Shown: piece by piece, positions 1 through 11,475 of the stretch
Numbering within the stretch: the first letter of the stretch is position 1
How the letters are laid out: each line of letters opens with the position of its first letter
Origin: Craspedostauros australis
Lineage: Eukaryota; Bacillariophyta; Bacillariophyceae; Mastogloiales; Achnanthaceae
Assembly (NCBI GenBank): GCA_026770025.1
Contig: JAMXDE010000023.1
Location: 310,001 to 374,000 of the forward strand
Direction of reading: 5' to 3'
DNA: 64,000 bases
Made by a program: the position numbers and the translations under genes
Notes under the pieces: generated by a model
Seen by the model: the letters and a program-made list of their open reading frames with translations, nothing else
Databases searched by the model: none
Told to the model about the DNA's origin: nothing

Positions 1-287
1 ATCGACATCACCGTCAACAACAAGGGACAAGGGACAGAGGCAGACAGCCCCACTGACACAAGAGCACAAGAGCACAAAAGCCTGCAAAGGAGTAACCGCC
101 AAAATCAGAGAAACACGACAGGCTTCCACCAATCTCCTCCACGCCCGCACCTGAGAGACCATCATCATCCACCCCCTCATCCTCGCACACATCCTCATAA
201 TTCGCATCATCTCATCAACTTCAGTCCAGCAATCATCGCATCGCACAACATCCCATACCAGATCGCAACACAGCACAGCTCAGCAAC

Positions 288-2486
288 ATGGCAGCTCCAA
301 TCACTCACCTCGCCAGCCCTCACTATTCCAGACAACCCCGTTCTCCGCTTGCAATTTCCGCGCCATCCGCCGCAGCAATAGCAACACCAGGAGCAACTTT
401 GGCGGGAACCAACGGAGGCGCATCGAACGGGTATCGAACCATCATGGTTCCAATGCAGGTTCCTTTGCAAAACCCCAGTTCCCCCCAGTCACACGCAGCT
501 CGTCATTTTCACCACCATAATCAACAGCAGCAGCACCACCAGCCACAACCACAGGCACAACCACAAGGATACCGCGCACTTCAATCACACCATCACAGCC
601 ACAACCACAGTCACAACCATAACCTCAATCTCAATCTTTCGCATCCGCACTCGCACACCCACACCCACACTCAGCACCTCCAACAGTTCGAGTACGAGTA
701 CGAGCATCAGCTGCGACAGAGGCAGAGACAGCTGGCCATGTCGAGACACCCGCAGCACTTGGCGCCGACGGCGGCATCTTCCGCGCCTCACTTCAGCTAC
801 CACCCCAAGTACGTCTACAACGGGGCCCGTTGGATGCCCACCTCTGCTCGCGGACCTGCCATCCACACCACGGCACCCCCAACGCCAGCGCACCGCCCTT
901 GCGTACAAACCTCGTCTTCTTACGCGGAATCGCCAGGAAAGGAGCACGTTTCCCACTTTGTTCCCAAGAACCAGGCTAGCCACGAGCCAAAGCCAGGCGC
1001 TGAGGAGCATGGCGGCCACGACGAACTGGTGGCTGCGAACGCTCTCATGAACCTCAAGCCAACCGGCAAAGCCAGCACCAGCGAGGCACGATCCGCCCAT
1101 GTCACTCCGAATCACCGCCCTGCCACCACGGGCAGGCCGCAGCTCTTCCGTCCCATCCGATCGGAGCAACCTGCCGCGGTCGGAACCCCCACGTCTGCCT
1201 TCGCGCCCGCCACCACGCCCACGCACGCACCATCGTCCTCCTCCCTGCTTCCGCCCAAGCACGCCCATTCCTACCTCTCCACGAAGGAGGGCCAGCACCG
1301 TCAGGGAAGGGTCACCCCGAGCTTCTCCTTCGAGTCTCCGCAGACGCACCGCCCGCTTTCCTACTCCTACCGCAATGAGTACGCCAGCGACGTCCCAAGC
1401 GTCGTGGAATCCGACATGGACTCGCCTCCTCCCACACCCTCCACTCTGGCATCTTTGCACACGGCAGCCACATTGCCAGCTTCGCCAACGGCCAAGGCAA
1501 GCGCGGAGAACCCCGAGTGGCACACCGGCTCCACGTCCTTGGCGCTGCCCGAGGATGAGGACGTCCTGTCGCCATTGCACTGCTTCATGAGACGGTACTG
1601 CGTCGAAGCCTTCGCTGCCACGGTCGACGACATCGCCACGCCGCGGTACGGCAAGTCGCACGGCGTCAAGGTGGTCGTGGGACAGGTCGGCATCCGGTGC
1701 GTCTACTGCAAGCACAGACCCAGCAACAACCGCCCGGAACGTGCCGTCTGCTTCCCATCGGCCCTGCGCAACATCTACCACTCCATCGAGACGTGGCAGC
1801 GCAGGCACAGCGTCGTGTGTCCGCACATCGCCCCGTGGGTCAAGAAGAACATGACGCAGCTCATGGAGTCATCCAAGTCCAGGGCCGGCGGCAGGCGCAA
1901 GTACTGGGAGGATTCCGCCCGCCGCCTCGGCATGGGCGACACCCCCATCGGTGTTCGGTTCATCCGCACTCCAGGCGCCTTGCCGGCCATTCCAAAGTCG
2001 ATGTCTCCCGCAGCAGCGACCACGTCGTCGGCAGGATCCAAGGCGCACCCCGCCTTGGCCGACCAGATCTCCAAGCAACCGTCCGCTCCGGTCGTGGAGC
2101 CCGAGGACCGTCAGCTCATCACCGACTACCTCTTCCTCCTCATGGATCAGATGCAGACGTGCTCCTTCACGGAGGAGGACCGCTCCGGCGGCCGCAGCAA
2201 GGTCAAGAGCAACCCCGTAGGCTTCCCCGGCATCATGTGCAAGCACTGCCACGGCAAGGCCGGTTTCGGACGCTACTTCCCCACGTCCGCCGGCGCTCTC
2301 GCATTGGCCAACTCGGATCGCAACATCCACAACCACATCAAGAAGTGCCGCAAGTGCCCACCCAAGATCAAGGAAGATCTGGCGCATCTGGCCAAATCGG
2401 AGGTCACCAAGAAGAACCGCAGAGGTCTGCGCAAGCTCTTCTTTCGCAGGGTGTGGCAACGCGTTCACGGGGAAGAAGACAAGTGA
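288..2486 (+). CDS. Low-complexity protein with two Cys/His (zinc-type) modules
   Basis: Single-exon 732-residue protein; the first ATG follows a short leader ending cagcaacATGG. Residues about 60-150 are rich in His, Gln and Asn, and about 150-420 are Pro/Ser/Thr-rich and probably disordered. Two similar compact modules follow. Module 1 (about 423-530) has a CVxxFxAT start, then GQVGIRC with C471-x2-C474, and ends in a His/Cys pair (HSVVCPH). Module 2 (about 608-690) repeats the plan with GIMC, C651-x2-C654, and an NHIKKC end. The C-x2-C...H-x4-C spacing suggests metal binding. I recognise the module as recurrent in diatom hypothetical proteins but know no function; a nuclear or DNA-related role would be inference. 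The gene converges on RRP36 with a 242-bp AT-rich gap. Confidence 0.85.
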   Translation: MAAPITHLASPHYSRQPRSPLAISAPSAAAIATPGATLAGTNGGASNGYRTIMVPMQVPLQNPSSPQSHAARHFHHHNQQQQHHQPQPQAQPQGYRALQSHHHSHNHSHNHNLNLNLSHPHSHTHTHTQHLQQFEYEYEHQLRQRQRQLAMSRHPQHLAPTAASSAPHFSYHPKYVYNGARWMPTSARGPAIHTTAPPTPAHRPCVQTSSSYAESPGKEHVSHFVPKNQASHEPKPGAEEHGGHDELVAANALMNLKPTGKASTSEARSAHVTPNHRPATTGRPQLFRPIRSEQPAAVGTPTSAFAPATTPTHAPSSSSLLPPKHAHSYLSTKEGQHRQGRVTPSFSFESPQTHRPLSYSYRNEYASDVPSVVESDMDSPPPTPSTLASLHTAATLPASPTAKASAENPEWHTGSTSLALPEDEDVLSPLHCFMRRYCVEAFAATVDDIATPRYGKSHGVKVVVGQVGIRCVYCKHRPSNNRPERAVCFPSALRNIYHSIETWQRRHSVVCPHIAPWVKKNMTQLMESSKSRAGGRRKYWEDSARRLGMGDTPIGVRFIRTPGALPAIPKSMSPAAATTSSAGSKAHPALADQISKQPSAPVVEPEDRQLITDYLFLLMDQMQTCSFTEEDRSGGRSKVKSNPVGFPGIMCKHCHGKAGFGRYFPTSAGALALANSDRNIHNHIKKCRKCPPKIKEDLAHLAKSEVTKKNRRGLRKLFFRRVWQRVHGEEDK

Positions 2487-2728
2487 AGTGCGATTCATAG
2501 AATGGAATGTTTCACGTACGGTAATAGCCATCCTATATAATACATATTATATATACAATAGTATATTATGATCTAATGCATTACACAATACTATTGCTCA
2601 ATACAGTAAAGACGTAAATGCACTTGTATCTGCTGATGATACCTGTCAGGTAGGCATATGATTGTCTGTTTTTGCTCACGTTCAATGATGGAGATGTCAC
2701 TCTCTCCAGAGTATAATAGTATTCAATT
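2487..2728. other. AT-rich spacer between convergent genes
   Basis: This short gap separates the 3' ends of two converging genes. Positions about 2533-2605 are very AT-rich (TATA/ATAT runs and near-palindromes) and could serve 3'-end formation for either gene. No ORF of substance is present. Confidence 0.5.
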
Positions 2729-3793
2729 CTACTTCTTCATAAACCTCCCAGCATCCCTGGACTTGTTCTTCTTCCGCTTCTTGGCCAGCGCCTTCTCCAC
2801 GGCCTTGTCGCCACCCTGCCGCCGCAGCTCGTCGAACTTGGCCTCCAGCAGCCGCTTCTTCTGCTCGCTCTTCTTGAGGTAGTACACGCCGGCCTTGCCC
2901 TGCGCCACGTCGTCGCGCAACTTGCGCTTCATGTTGCGCTTGGCCGCGCGCTCCAACCCCTTGCGCTGCGTCTCGGCAATCTCCTGCAGCTTCTCCTGCA
3001 GCAGCGCCTTGTCTTCTTGCAGCGTCGCCGTGCCCGTCATCTTCAGCTTCTTGCGCATCTTCTGGCCCTTCTTGCCCGTCACCTTGTGCGCCTTGATGCG
3101 CTGCCGCAACGTCGCGATCTCCTGCTTGCGCAGGTCGTTGACGAATTCGTAGTTGCGCTCGAAATGATCCTCGTTGAAATGGCCGGCCAGATTGGACATG
3201 CGTGGGTCGTTCGATTTGTAGCGGTTGGCGTTGATGTCGACGCCCAATCCGGCGAATTGGTACGCGCCGCGCTGGAAGAAGGCCTTGCGTTTGGAGGAGG
3301 CTTCGGTGGGGGCGTGTTTCGATTTCTTTCTGTCCGTCGCCCTGTGTGTTTGCAGTCGTTGCGATGCCACTTGCAGGGCCTTCTGTTTACGCTGGCGTAC
3401 ATCGCGCAGGTTGCGGGCGCCGCGTTCCTCCTGTCGTTGCAATCGGACGGAGAGGGGCAGGTTGTCATCGTCATCATCGTCATCACCATCGCTATCATCG
3501 TCGTCGCTGCTCACACCTTCGGAACCCAGGTCGTTGTCAGCATCATCGTAGTAGTCGTTGGAATTGCGCGATTCATCATCATCACTGTTTCTGTGGCCAT
3601 CGCTAGAATCGTCATCAGCTGAAGACGACGACGATGATGAGGAACTCACGCCCTCCGATCCCATGTCGTTCTCACTCTCGTTGTCACTCTCATTGTCGTT
3701 GTCGTTCTCACTGTTGCTACTTTCTGCCTCAGAAGATGAAGGCGACGGTGATTCTTGGCCGTCGTCTCTTTGCTGATAGGCTCTCCTCTTCAT
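2729..3793 (-). CDS. RRP36: RRP36-like rRNA-processing protein
   Basis: A 354-residue nucleolar-type protein. RRP36 is a conserved component of the small-subunit processome needed for early cleavages of pre-rRNA. The first ~115 residues are a Ser/Asp/Glu-rich acidic tract with AG-S repeats. The family core runs from about residue 165: a Lys-rich stretch, the segment DPRMSNLAGHF, then NYEFVNDLRKQEI, a long Lys/Arg/Gln helix region, and the conserved GKAGVYYLKKSEQKK block near residue 300, ending in a basic tail KKRKKNKSRDAGRFMKK. Order and length match RRP36 proteins of fungi, plants and animals. It is a single exon starting at the only sensible ATG before the acidic region. It is transcribed divergently from the cyclase-PDE gene across a 2.2-kb gap. 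Confidence 0.9.
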   Translation of the reverse strand: MKRRAYQQRDDGQESPSPSSSEAESSNSENDNDNESDNESENDMGSEGVSSSSSSSSSADDDSSDGHRNSDDDESRNSNDYYDDADNDLGSEGVSSDDDDSDGDDDDDDDNLPLSVRLQRQEERGARNLRDVRQRKQKALQVASQRLQTHRATDRKKSKHAPTEASSKRKAFFQRGAYQFAGLGVDINANRYKSNDPRMSNLAGHFNEDHFERNYEFVNDLRKQEIATLRQRIKAHKVTGKKGQKMRKKLKMTGTATLQEDKALLQEKLQEIAETQRKGLERAAKRNMKRKLRDDVAQGKAGVYYLKKSEQKKRLLEAKFDELRRQGGDKAVEKALAKKRKKNKSRDAGRFMKK

Positions 3794-5973
3794 GGTTGCT
3801 TTTGAGTGTTAGATCCACAATGAACCTCTATTCTATTCTATTCTGCTCGCACGAGCTATGATGTAGACACAATCAATGATGAAGTCTCCAGACACTCTGT
3901 TGGAGATGTCCATCAAGGAAGGACGCAGCGCGGCAACATCCATCCGAAACACATGATGGTTTGGTTGGACGTGGATGGATTCGTTTCGTGAATGGCGCCA
4001 ACGTCTGACCGTCAACCGGTTCAACTGACAGAGAATTCGAACCACCATTCTTTGTGTCGTGTGGAACAGCGACTACCAAAGAATCCAAAGCGGCGCAGCA
4101 GGTTGAGGATTGGTGATGATGTGACAATGGTATTTCGCGCTCCAAGTCTGACGCTGCCGTCGTTGTTGCGTGCGCCGCATGCAAGTCGTGTCGAAGTTCT
4201 GCGTCTTCGTCCTGTCCGGAGAGTGTCAATGGCGCGATGGGAAGCGCCCCTGAGGCAAGCATCACCGCTTGCCATGAGCTGATTCGTCGAGGCTCCTCTG
4301 ACGTCGTCGGCGGGCTTCGGCCTCTGTTCTTCAGAAATGACCGTCATTCCGCACGAACACGTGGACGCGTGAAATGGACAGTCACAACTGCCGGAGAGAG
4401 ACGTTTGGGATTACCCGTTGGGCGCACAGATTCGCCACAACAGGACACACCACATGACAACAAGAGACATAACAGTCGCCAACACCGCCAGGTGGAGGAA
4501 CTTGGAATAACACCCCACCACACTTATCCTCGTCATTTTACCCGCCGTTCAAGTACTCTCCACCAGTCGCAAAGAACGCAACAACAGCTTGGGGAAGCGA
4601 AAGCACGAGTACAACAGTGCCGCGTCGATGAACAACAACGGCAGTAGTCGTATAGTAGCAACTGCACAGAGCAGAGCAGCAGAGACCAACACCAGAAGGC
4701 ATCACCTCCGCCCACTTCCATCTGCTTCCAGAGCATGCCCGAGCGGTCGTCCGTGCCAACAGTCACCATCCGAAGAGACATCACGAAAGGCAAGGAGCAT
4801 CCGCGCGACAACGCAAAGCGACAAGCTACCGGTAAGAGGTGCTGCACGAGCGAGCATCTTCAGCAAGGACCAAGGTCACTAACAGGTTGCAGCAAGACAT
4901 CCGAAGGATCATCAAAGAGGCGACGCACATCGGAGACCTTCCGCATCCATTTGGCATCAACGATCACCGCCACGAGACGAACGACACCATCCTCATCATC
5001 TCCGCTGCGGCAATTGCATTCCTTCCATAGTCGTACCGTGTTCTGCGAAGTGGCAGTCACAGTAGTCGCACTACGAATATCGCGCCCTTCGCCAAGCGTA
5101 TTCGGACCCATCTCTCTTGGGCAACCATAGTCGAGAGGGACAAGACGCAGCATCCTTGGAAGGCGTTCGTTGGAAGAAAGGGATAATCGGACCGGAACCG
5201 ACACCAACAACACCATCAAGAGAGGAATCGGTTGTTGCCAATTGCCTCGCTGCTGGTCTTGTGTGGCTGTCCATCGTCGACTTCCATCGTTGACTTCCAA
5301 ACGTTGAACTGAGGACGACCAAAGGATTTGAGCGAAGGCTGTGAGCAAGAGAGGGGTCAGACACTTCCTTTTTCTCCCTTCTTCCCTCACAACAACGACA
5401 ACCGTGCACTGCCCATCCTTAGTACCTCGCTTCCCTCCCCGAACAGCGCCGATTTGGTCCATCGAAACCACTTTTGCGCCATCAACAACACGAAGACCAA
5501 CTCTGGCGCCCCCGTCATCGCGTCTGTGACTTCTTCTTGGTCGTCTGCGTCGGTCGTGGAACAACGCAGCCGGTGTCAGAGGGACCTGGTGCAAAAAGCG
5601 CCTTTGATCCACTTGTCGAGTTGGTTTAGCCGTCGGCGGCATTGTCTGTCCAACAGAGTCAGCAGGGTGGAACAGATCGAAGCCATACCAAGCAGCACAA
5701 GGCAGTTCATTGCAAGCAGCCACATCACATCACATTCAAAGCAACAGGCAACTGATCAACAGAGCAGATAGCTTGGCAAACCACAGAACAGAGCAGAACA
5801 GAGCAGTTCCATACTTGTGTTTGCGTTTGTGATTGTGTCCGCACTCTGACTTGCACCCAATCAGTCAATCAATCAGTCAGTCAATCAGTCAGTCAATCGA
5901 CCAGTCAATACACAGACAGGCACACTGGCACAACCACACAATTACACAAGCCTATTGACAACCACATCCCACG
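3794..5973. other. Intergenic region between divergent genes
   Basis: About 2.2 kb between the RRP36 and cyclase-PDE starts. Open frames exist on both strands (the longest is 287 codons on the minus strand, 4860-5723), but their translations are Arg/Ser-rich without recognisable domains and overlap other frames, so I treat them as chance. The region presumably holds both promoters and a long 5' leader for the cyclase gene. I see no RNA gene. Confidence 0.5.
5859..5908. repeat. AATC/AGTC short tandem repeat in 5' leader
   Basis: Repeated AATC and AGTC tetramers run for about 50 bp just upstream of the cyclase-PDE start codon. The tract is probably in the 5' untranslated leader. It contains no ATG. 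Confidence 0.7.
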
Positions 5974-8900
5974 ATGGTCGCCTCGCAATCTTCATTCCAT
6001 GACTCCTTCGTCTTCGCGCTGGAGGAAAAGGTCGAGGCGCCGTACTTCGATGACATCAACAACAGCTTCTCCAGCCGACGCGACGAGGATGACGAGAACA
6101 ACATGGGCTACGACCACGATGCCGAAGGCGGGCCCAACAGCGAGGAGTTCGATCTCGAGAATGGAAAGCGCAATGGCGGCAAGAAGAAGAGGACCGCGGT
6201 GCAGTGGGAGACGCGAAGGATAAGGCGCTCGAGGCGCATGTCCTTGCTCCTCGTCCTTCTCAATTTCGTCTTCGTCACGACCTGCTTCATCATATTGCTG
6301 CAGGACGGCAACGCGGCCAGTTGCGATGACGATGACACAATAAGCCAAAAGATCCCCGTGCCGGTATACTTCGTTGTCGAGAGCGCCTTCCTCCTGTCGC
6401 TCCTCTACGTTCTCTTCCAGCACAACGCAGCGGTCGAACGCCGCCACGAGATGGTCAACAAACTGCATCGCGACGCCGATCACATCGTCGCCTCCCTCTT
6501 CCCTGCCAACGTGCGCGAGCGATTATTCCAGAGCAACAACACGGTGGCATCGCACCAGACGCCCACCCTCAAGGACGGCAAGAAACAACGCCGCCTATCC
6601 GCCCACAGCATACCCAACGACGTCGTCTCCGTCTCCGAGGCCAGCTTCGGCGAGATGTCGGAAGCGACCGGCGACTCCATATTCGGTTCCGCCAAAATAT
6701 CATCCTCCAAAAACCGCCTCAAGAACTTCCTCAAGGAAGGACGCCTCTACTCCAGCAACAACAGCACGGCCACACCGCAGAACATCGACACGTCGTCGAC
6801 GAGCAGCCTCGGCGGCGAAATCGTCGTCGAAAGCGCCGCGTCCGTCGCCACGGTCGGCAGCAACGGCGTGCCCGTCGCCAAACCCATCGCCGATCTATTT
6901 CCACAGACGACCGTCCTCTTTGCGGATATCGCTGGTTTCACGGCCTGGAGTTCGCAGCGTGAACCAGAACAAGTCTTCACCTTGTTGCAGACCATCTATC
7001 ATGCCTTTGATGTGTTGGCGCGGAAACGGGCCGTTTTTAAGGTCGAGGTGAGTGTGGAATGGGATGTTGTTCATTGCATATGTTGTGCGTATTGCATATA
7101 TTGTGTGTATTGTGTGCATTGCTCGGTGTTTGTATCGATCTGTCGCAGACGCATCAAACAGAATGATGGCTGTGCAAAATAGTTCACGAACGAACCCTTC
7201 GACGTTGGCGTCCAACCACACTTTTTCATCTCCGTGATCCTCACTCACCATGCCTCAACCCATTCCATTCCCTTCTCCACCACCACTACCATCATCATCT
7301 CTTGAACACGAACAGACGATCGGTGATTGCTACGTCGCAGTGTGCGGTCTGCCAGATCCTCAACCGGATCATGCCGTCCGCATGGTGAAGTTTGCGCGCG
7401 AGTGCATGACCAAGATGGTGGAACTGACCAAACGGCTGGAACGCACGCTTGGACCAGAGACGGGCGAATTGTTCCTGCGCATCGGTCTGCACAGCGGCCC
7501 GTGCATCGCGGGGGTGTTGCTGGGGGAAAAGTCGCGCTTCCAATTATTCGGTGACACCGTCAACATGGCATCGCGCATGGAGAGCACGGGCGAGGCGCGC
7601 AAAATACAAATCTCGCAGGCCACCGCGGACCTCGTCACGGAGGCCGGCAAGGAGTACTGGATCCGACCGCGCGACGAACTCGTCCAGGCCAAGGGCAAGG
7701 GCAAGGTGCAGACCTTCTGGGTCATCCCGCGCAGCAGCTCCACGGCCTGCAACGGCATGATGTCACGCTCCATGCATTCCGAGGACAGCTCCGACTTCCC
7801 CTCCGGCGGGCCTCTCATGTGGGGCGACGCCCAGGGCCTCATCAAGGCGCAGCCTGGAGCGGAGGGCGCCACGACCAAATCGGAACGCCTCATTGATTGG
7901 CAAGTCGAGCTGCTGGCGGGTGCGCTCAAGCAGGTGGTGGAATTCCGCACGTCGATGGAGCACATAACAGGGGCGTTGCGAGATCCGGACGACAAGGTGG
8001 AACCCATCACGACGCAGAGCCTGGTGCTGGACGAAGTCACGGAGACCATCACGCTGCCCAAGATCGATCCGGAGGATCTGATACGGATCCGCGAATTGCA
8101 CGTCTCTGTGGAATTGGACGCCGTCGTGATGGACCAGCTGCGAGATTACGTGACGACGATTTCGTCATTCTACCGCGCCAACGCCTTCCACAACTTCGAA
8201 CATGCCAACCACGTCACGCAGTCCGTCAACAAGCTGCTGAAGCGCGTCAAGGAACAGGACGATGTCGACAACACCTTCGATCTGCATCATTACACGCACG
8301 GCATCACGTCGGATCCATTGACGCAATTCGCCATCATCTTCTCCGCGCTCATTCACGACGTGGACCACGAAGGTGTGCCGAATGCGCAGCTGATCAAGGA
8401 GAAACCGCACATCGGCGTTCTCTATCAGAATCGCAGCGTGGCGGAGCAGAACTCGGTCGAATTGGCGTGGGAGCTGCTGATGGAACCAAACTACGAGGCG
8501 TTGCAACGATGCATCTACGCCACGGATGCCGAACTGCGTCAATTCCGGCAGGTCGTGGTGAACATCGTCGTGGCGACGGACATCTTCGATCCTGGTCAGA
8601 AGGCATTGCGCAACCAGCGTTGGGAGAAGGCGTTCCACAACGAAAGCGCCTTGCTGATGTCGCCCGAGGACGTTGCCGATCTGAAGGCCACGATCGTCCT
8701 GGAGCATCTGATGCAGGCCTCCGATGTGAGTCACACAATGCAGCATTGGCACATCTACACGAAATGGAACGAACGGTTGTTCCGCGAGATGTACGCGGCG
8801 TACGAGTCGGGACGTTCCCCGAAGGATCCATCGTTGGGGTGGTACAAGGGCGAGCTGTGGTTCTTTGACAACTACATCATCCCGCTGGCACGCAAGCTGG

Positions 8901-9124
8901 CGGAATGTCAAGTGTTCGGCGTGAGTTCGGACGAGTACCTGACTTACGCATTGGAGAATCGCAAGGAATGGGAGGCCAAGGGTGAGCAGATCATCGAAGG
9001 GTTCCTGAGCAAGTACGCGTCCCACAAGCGCAAGCAGATCGAGGAGAAGCAGCATCAGGAGCAGAAGGTGCAGAAGAAGATCCAGCAGCAGCTGCTGGCG
9101 GGGTTGGAGGACAACTGGGATTGA
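5974..9124 (+). CDS. Membrane guanylate cyclase fused to cyclic-nucleotide phosphodiesterase
   Basis: Two exons, 5974-7047 and 7316-9124 (GTGAGT donor, AACAG acceptor, phase 0), give 960 residues. Two membrane helices lie at about 89-110 and 129-150 with a short loop between them, then a signalling helix and a linker. The class III cyclase domain spans about 307-497: metal aspartates D318 (FADIAGF) and D362 (IGDCY), purine-selecting E358 in KVE, Q434 in RFQLFGD, and transition-state N441/R445. Glu at 358 favours GTP over ATP; Gln at 434 replaces the Cys common in animal guanylate cyclases. The class I phosphodiesterase domain spans about 560-885: H650-N-F-E-H654, H705-D706-V-D-H709-EGVPN, and D828 in ASDVSH. 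All metal-binding residues appear present, so both activities are expected. The C-terminus is a Gln/Lys-rich helix. Substrate preference is inferred. Confidence 0.9.
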
Positions 9125-10022
9125 GGTTGAAACTGGACGGCCAATATGTATGGTGCATGTACAGGTACATGTACATGAGCAATGGACAGTGAGATGGGCG
9201 TGTATTCCGCATGCCATGCGTGCACTCGAGAGAATTCTGCTCCACTTTGGAGTAGAGGATGTAGATTTGGAGGCAGGTGCGCTTGCTCGCATGTCAGCGA
9301 CAATGACACCCATACGTACGTAGTATCAAGCACTGTGCTGGCCAGTCTCTTGAATGAGATCTTGTCGATCAAGACACTGGACGGCCGTCGCGCTTGGCAC
9401 TTGTGGGTGTGTGGTTGGATGTCGTGAGATTGGAGAGCACTACATTGAGTATAGAGCATAATAGTACAGTATTATATGACATGATATGATATGCTGTGAT
9501 ATCGTAGCAGCAATAGGGACATGATGGTGTGTCCTGTTCCATAGGTAGCATCGCAGAGTAGTCTCTGTCAGTATCGTGTGAGCGTGGTTGGTGCATTTCG
9601 TTCCAACTTCCTCTCTCTCTAGCTCTCCTTGAAAAGCCTCTCTTGCGACATCACAAGCGTCTGTCCAACACCCGCGCTGTGTCCACAGAGCGTCTGCACA
9701 AAACCATTCGTTTGGGAACCATGGTTGTCAACCGTGTTGTGCACACGACCGTGACACAGAGAGATCGTCAACCAAGAAAGCCACACAACCAGATGGCGTC
9801 ACCCAATTGCCGCTTCTCGATCTGTTGTGTCCATTCCATCCATCGAAAGCTTCTGTGACAACATCCAAGAGACTTGTGTTTCCAAGAAGATCATATAACT
9901 GCACTCCGACATTGACTTGCCACCAACTGACCAACGCATCAACTGATCCCTATTATAATACACAGACAGACAGAGAAAGAGACACAGACAGAGAGAGAGA
10001 GAAAGAGAGAAAGAGACAAACG
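9125..10022. other. Intergenic region and SURF6 leader
   Basis: About 900 bp without a convincing gene. The last ~60 bases before the SURF6 ATG are a purine-rich GA/CAGA tract, probably 5' leader. Small ORFs on either strand lack recognisable features. Confidence 0.5.
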
Positions 10023-11240
10023 ATGGCACCCAACACTGTTTCGGAACACCGCGTTCTGCTGGATCTGCAGGAGGACAATGGCTTCTTCGACTTCGTCGTC
10101 GACATGATCCCCGCGAAGGTGTACGTCTCATCCAGCAGCAACAGCAGCAACAGCAACAACAGCAACAGCAACAACACTCACGTGAAGGAGAACAGCCAGG
10201 TGAAAGAGAACAAGAAGTACTTCCGCGGACAGGCCAAGGAATCGAAGGAAGCCAAGCGCGCCAAGGCCAAACAGGCGAAGCGTGCCAGACTGGACCCAGA
10301 GCAGATGGAGAGCACGACGCAGCTCAAGAAGCGGCTGCAAGGCGGTCGCGATGTATTGCCGACGGCCGCGCCGCAAGAAGACAAGGCCTCCAGCGCCAAG
10401 AAGACCAACAACATGTCGCGAATCGAAGCCCTGCGCGCCAAGCTGCATGCCAAGATCGAATCGAAACGATCGCAACGACCCGAGAATCCCAACGCCATCA
10501 GCAAGCGCGCCGCGCGACGTGCGGAGAAGAAGCGACGGCAGGACGAAGCCGTTGCCAAGAAGAACAGGAAATCGGCCCACACCAAGACGTCGTCGTCGCA
10601 CAACGCCTCCACGGCCGAGCTCTTCCAGGTCGGCAAGAAGAACAAGAAGAACGACGCTGCCACGATGGCGCAGGACCTCGCCAACATGGACTTCGGCCGC
10701 TTGGCCGGACTCAACGCGAACGACAACGCGGCCAACTACATCCACAAGAACAACAAGTCGCTGGCCAACATGAAGAAGACCAAGAACCTGCAGAAGATGC
10801 TGGCCGACGCCGAGGCCAAGCGCGAGAAGCTCGAACGCCTCAAGCGCAGCACGGACGACGCCGACAAGCAGAAGGCCATGACCATGGAATGGAGCGACAC
10901 CTTCAAGGAGGCCTCCGGCGAACGCGTCAAGGACGATCCCGCCAAGATCAAGAAGGCCATGAAGCGCAAGGCGGCCCAGAAGGCCAAGTCCGCCAAGGCC
11001 TGGAAGACGCGCACGGACCAGACGAAGGACAAGATGGACGAGCGTCAGAAGATCCGCAATCACAACCTCAAGAAGCGCATGGTGGGTGGTCAGGCCGGGG
11101 CCAACCTCAGCAAGAAGCGCATCGTGCTGGCCGATGACACGCCCACCAATCAAAGGCGCGGCGGGGATGATCGCCGGTTGTCACGGTCCGGATTCGAAGG
11201 CAAGAAGTTGGAATTTTTGAATACCAAGACGTCGCAGTAA
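10023..11240 (+). CDS. SURF6: SURF6-family nucleolar protein
   Basis: A 405-residue, very basic single-exon protein. SURF6 (yeast Rrp14) is a nucleolar factor for pre-rRNA processing and both ribosomal subunits. The N-terminus carries a Ser/Asn run (about 38-50). A middle section holds the SRIEALRAKLHAKIESKR element, and the C-terminal half is the SURF6 domain: a TMAQDLANMDFGRLAG region, repeated Lys/Arg/Ala helices, EWSDTFKEASGERVKDDP, then KAWKTRTDQ and a terminal RNHNLKKR block. I start at the ATG in acgATGGCACCC at 10023, because the frame is open further upstream only through the GA-rich leader, which gives meaningless low-complexity residues. Confidence 0.9.
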   Translation: MAPNTVSEHRVLLDLQEDNGFFDFVVDMIPAKVYVSSSSNSSNSNNSNSNNTHVKENSQVKENKKYFRGQAKESKEAKRAKAKQAKRARLDPEQMESTTQLKKRLQGGRDVLPTAAPQEDKASSAKKTNNMSRIEALRAKLHAKIESKRSQRPENPNAISKRAARRAEKKRRQDEAVAKKNRKSAHTKTSSSHNASTAELFQVGKKNKKNDAATMAQDLANMDFGRLAGLNANDNAANYIHKNNKSLANMKKTKNLQKMLADAEAKREKLERLKRSTDDADKQKAMTMEWSDTFKEASGERVKDDPAKIKKAMKRKAAQKAKSAKAWKTRTDQTKDKMDERQKIRNHNLKKRMVGGQAGANLSKKRIVLADDTPTNQRRGGDDRRLSRSGFEGKKLEFLNTKTSQ

Positions 11241-11475
11241 CGTACTCCTAACATCACTGCATTCTATTTACATGGACTAGTGGTGTGTAATGGTATGGCA
11301 TGGTGTGGTATAATGCGGTAGTGTATGTCACACACCATGAATTGCTCCTGTGTGCTCGACTTGAACATATACTTGAACAGTGTGTTCCTCCTCGTATTAT
11401 TATAGAATAGATGACAACTGTTGTGGTGCTATCCGACCATAATCCTTACACATCCTTGTACTCGTGGTAGTATCA

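Noticed and set aside
585-1826. 413-codon minus-strand ORF opposite the first gene
   Set aside because: It is an antisense shadow of a GC-rich, repeat-rich coding region; its residues are Arg/Gly/Val-rich without motifs.
4860-5723. 287-codon minus-strand ORF between RRP36 and the cyclase
   Set aside because: No recognisable domain, basic random-looking composition, and overlapping open frames on the other strand.
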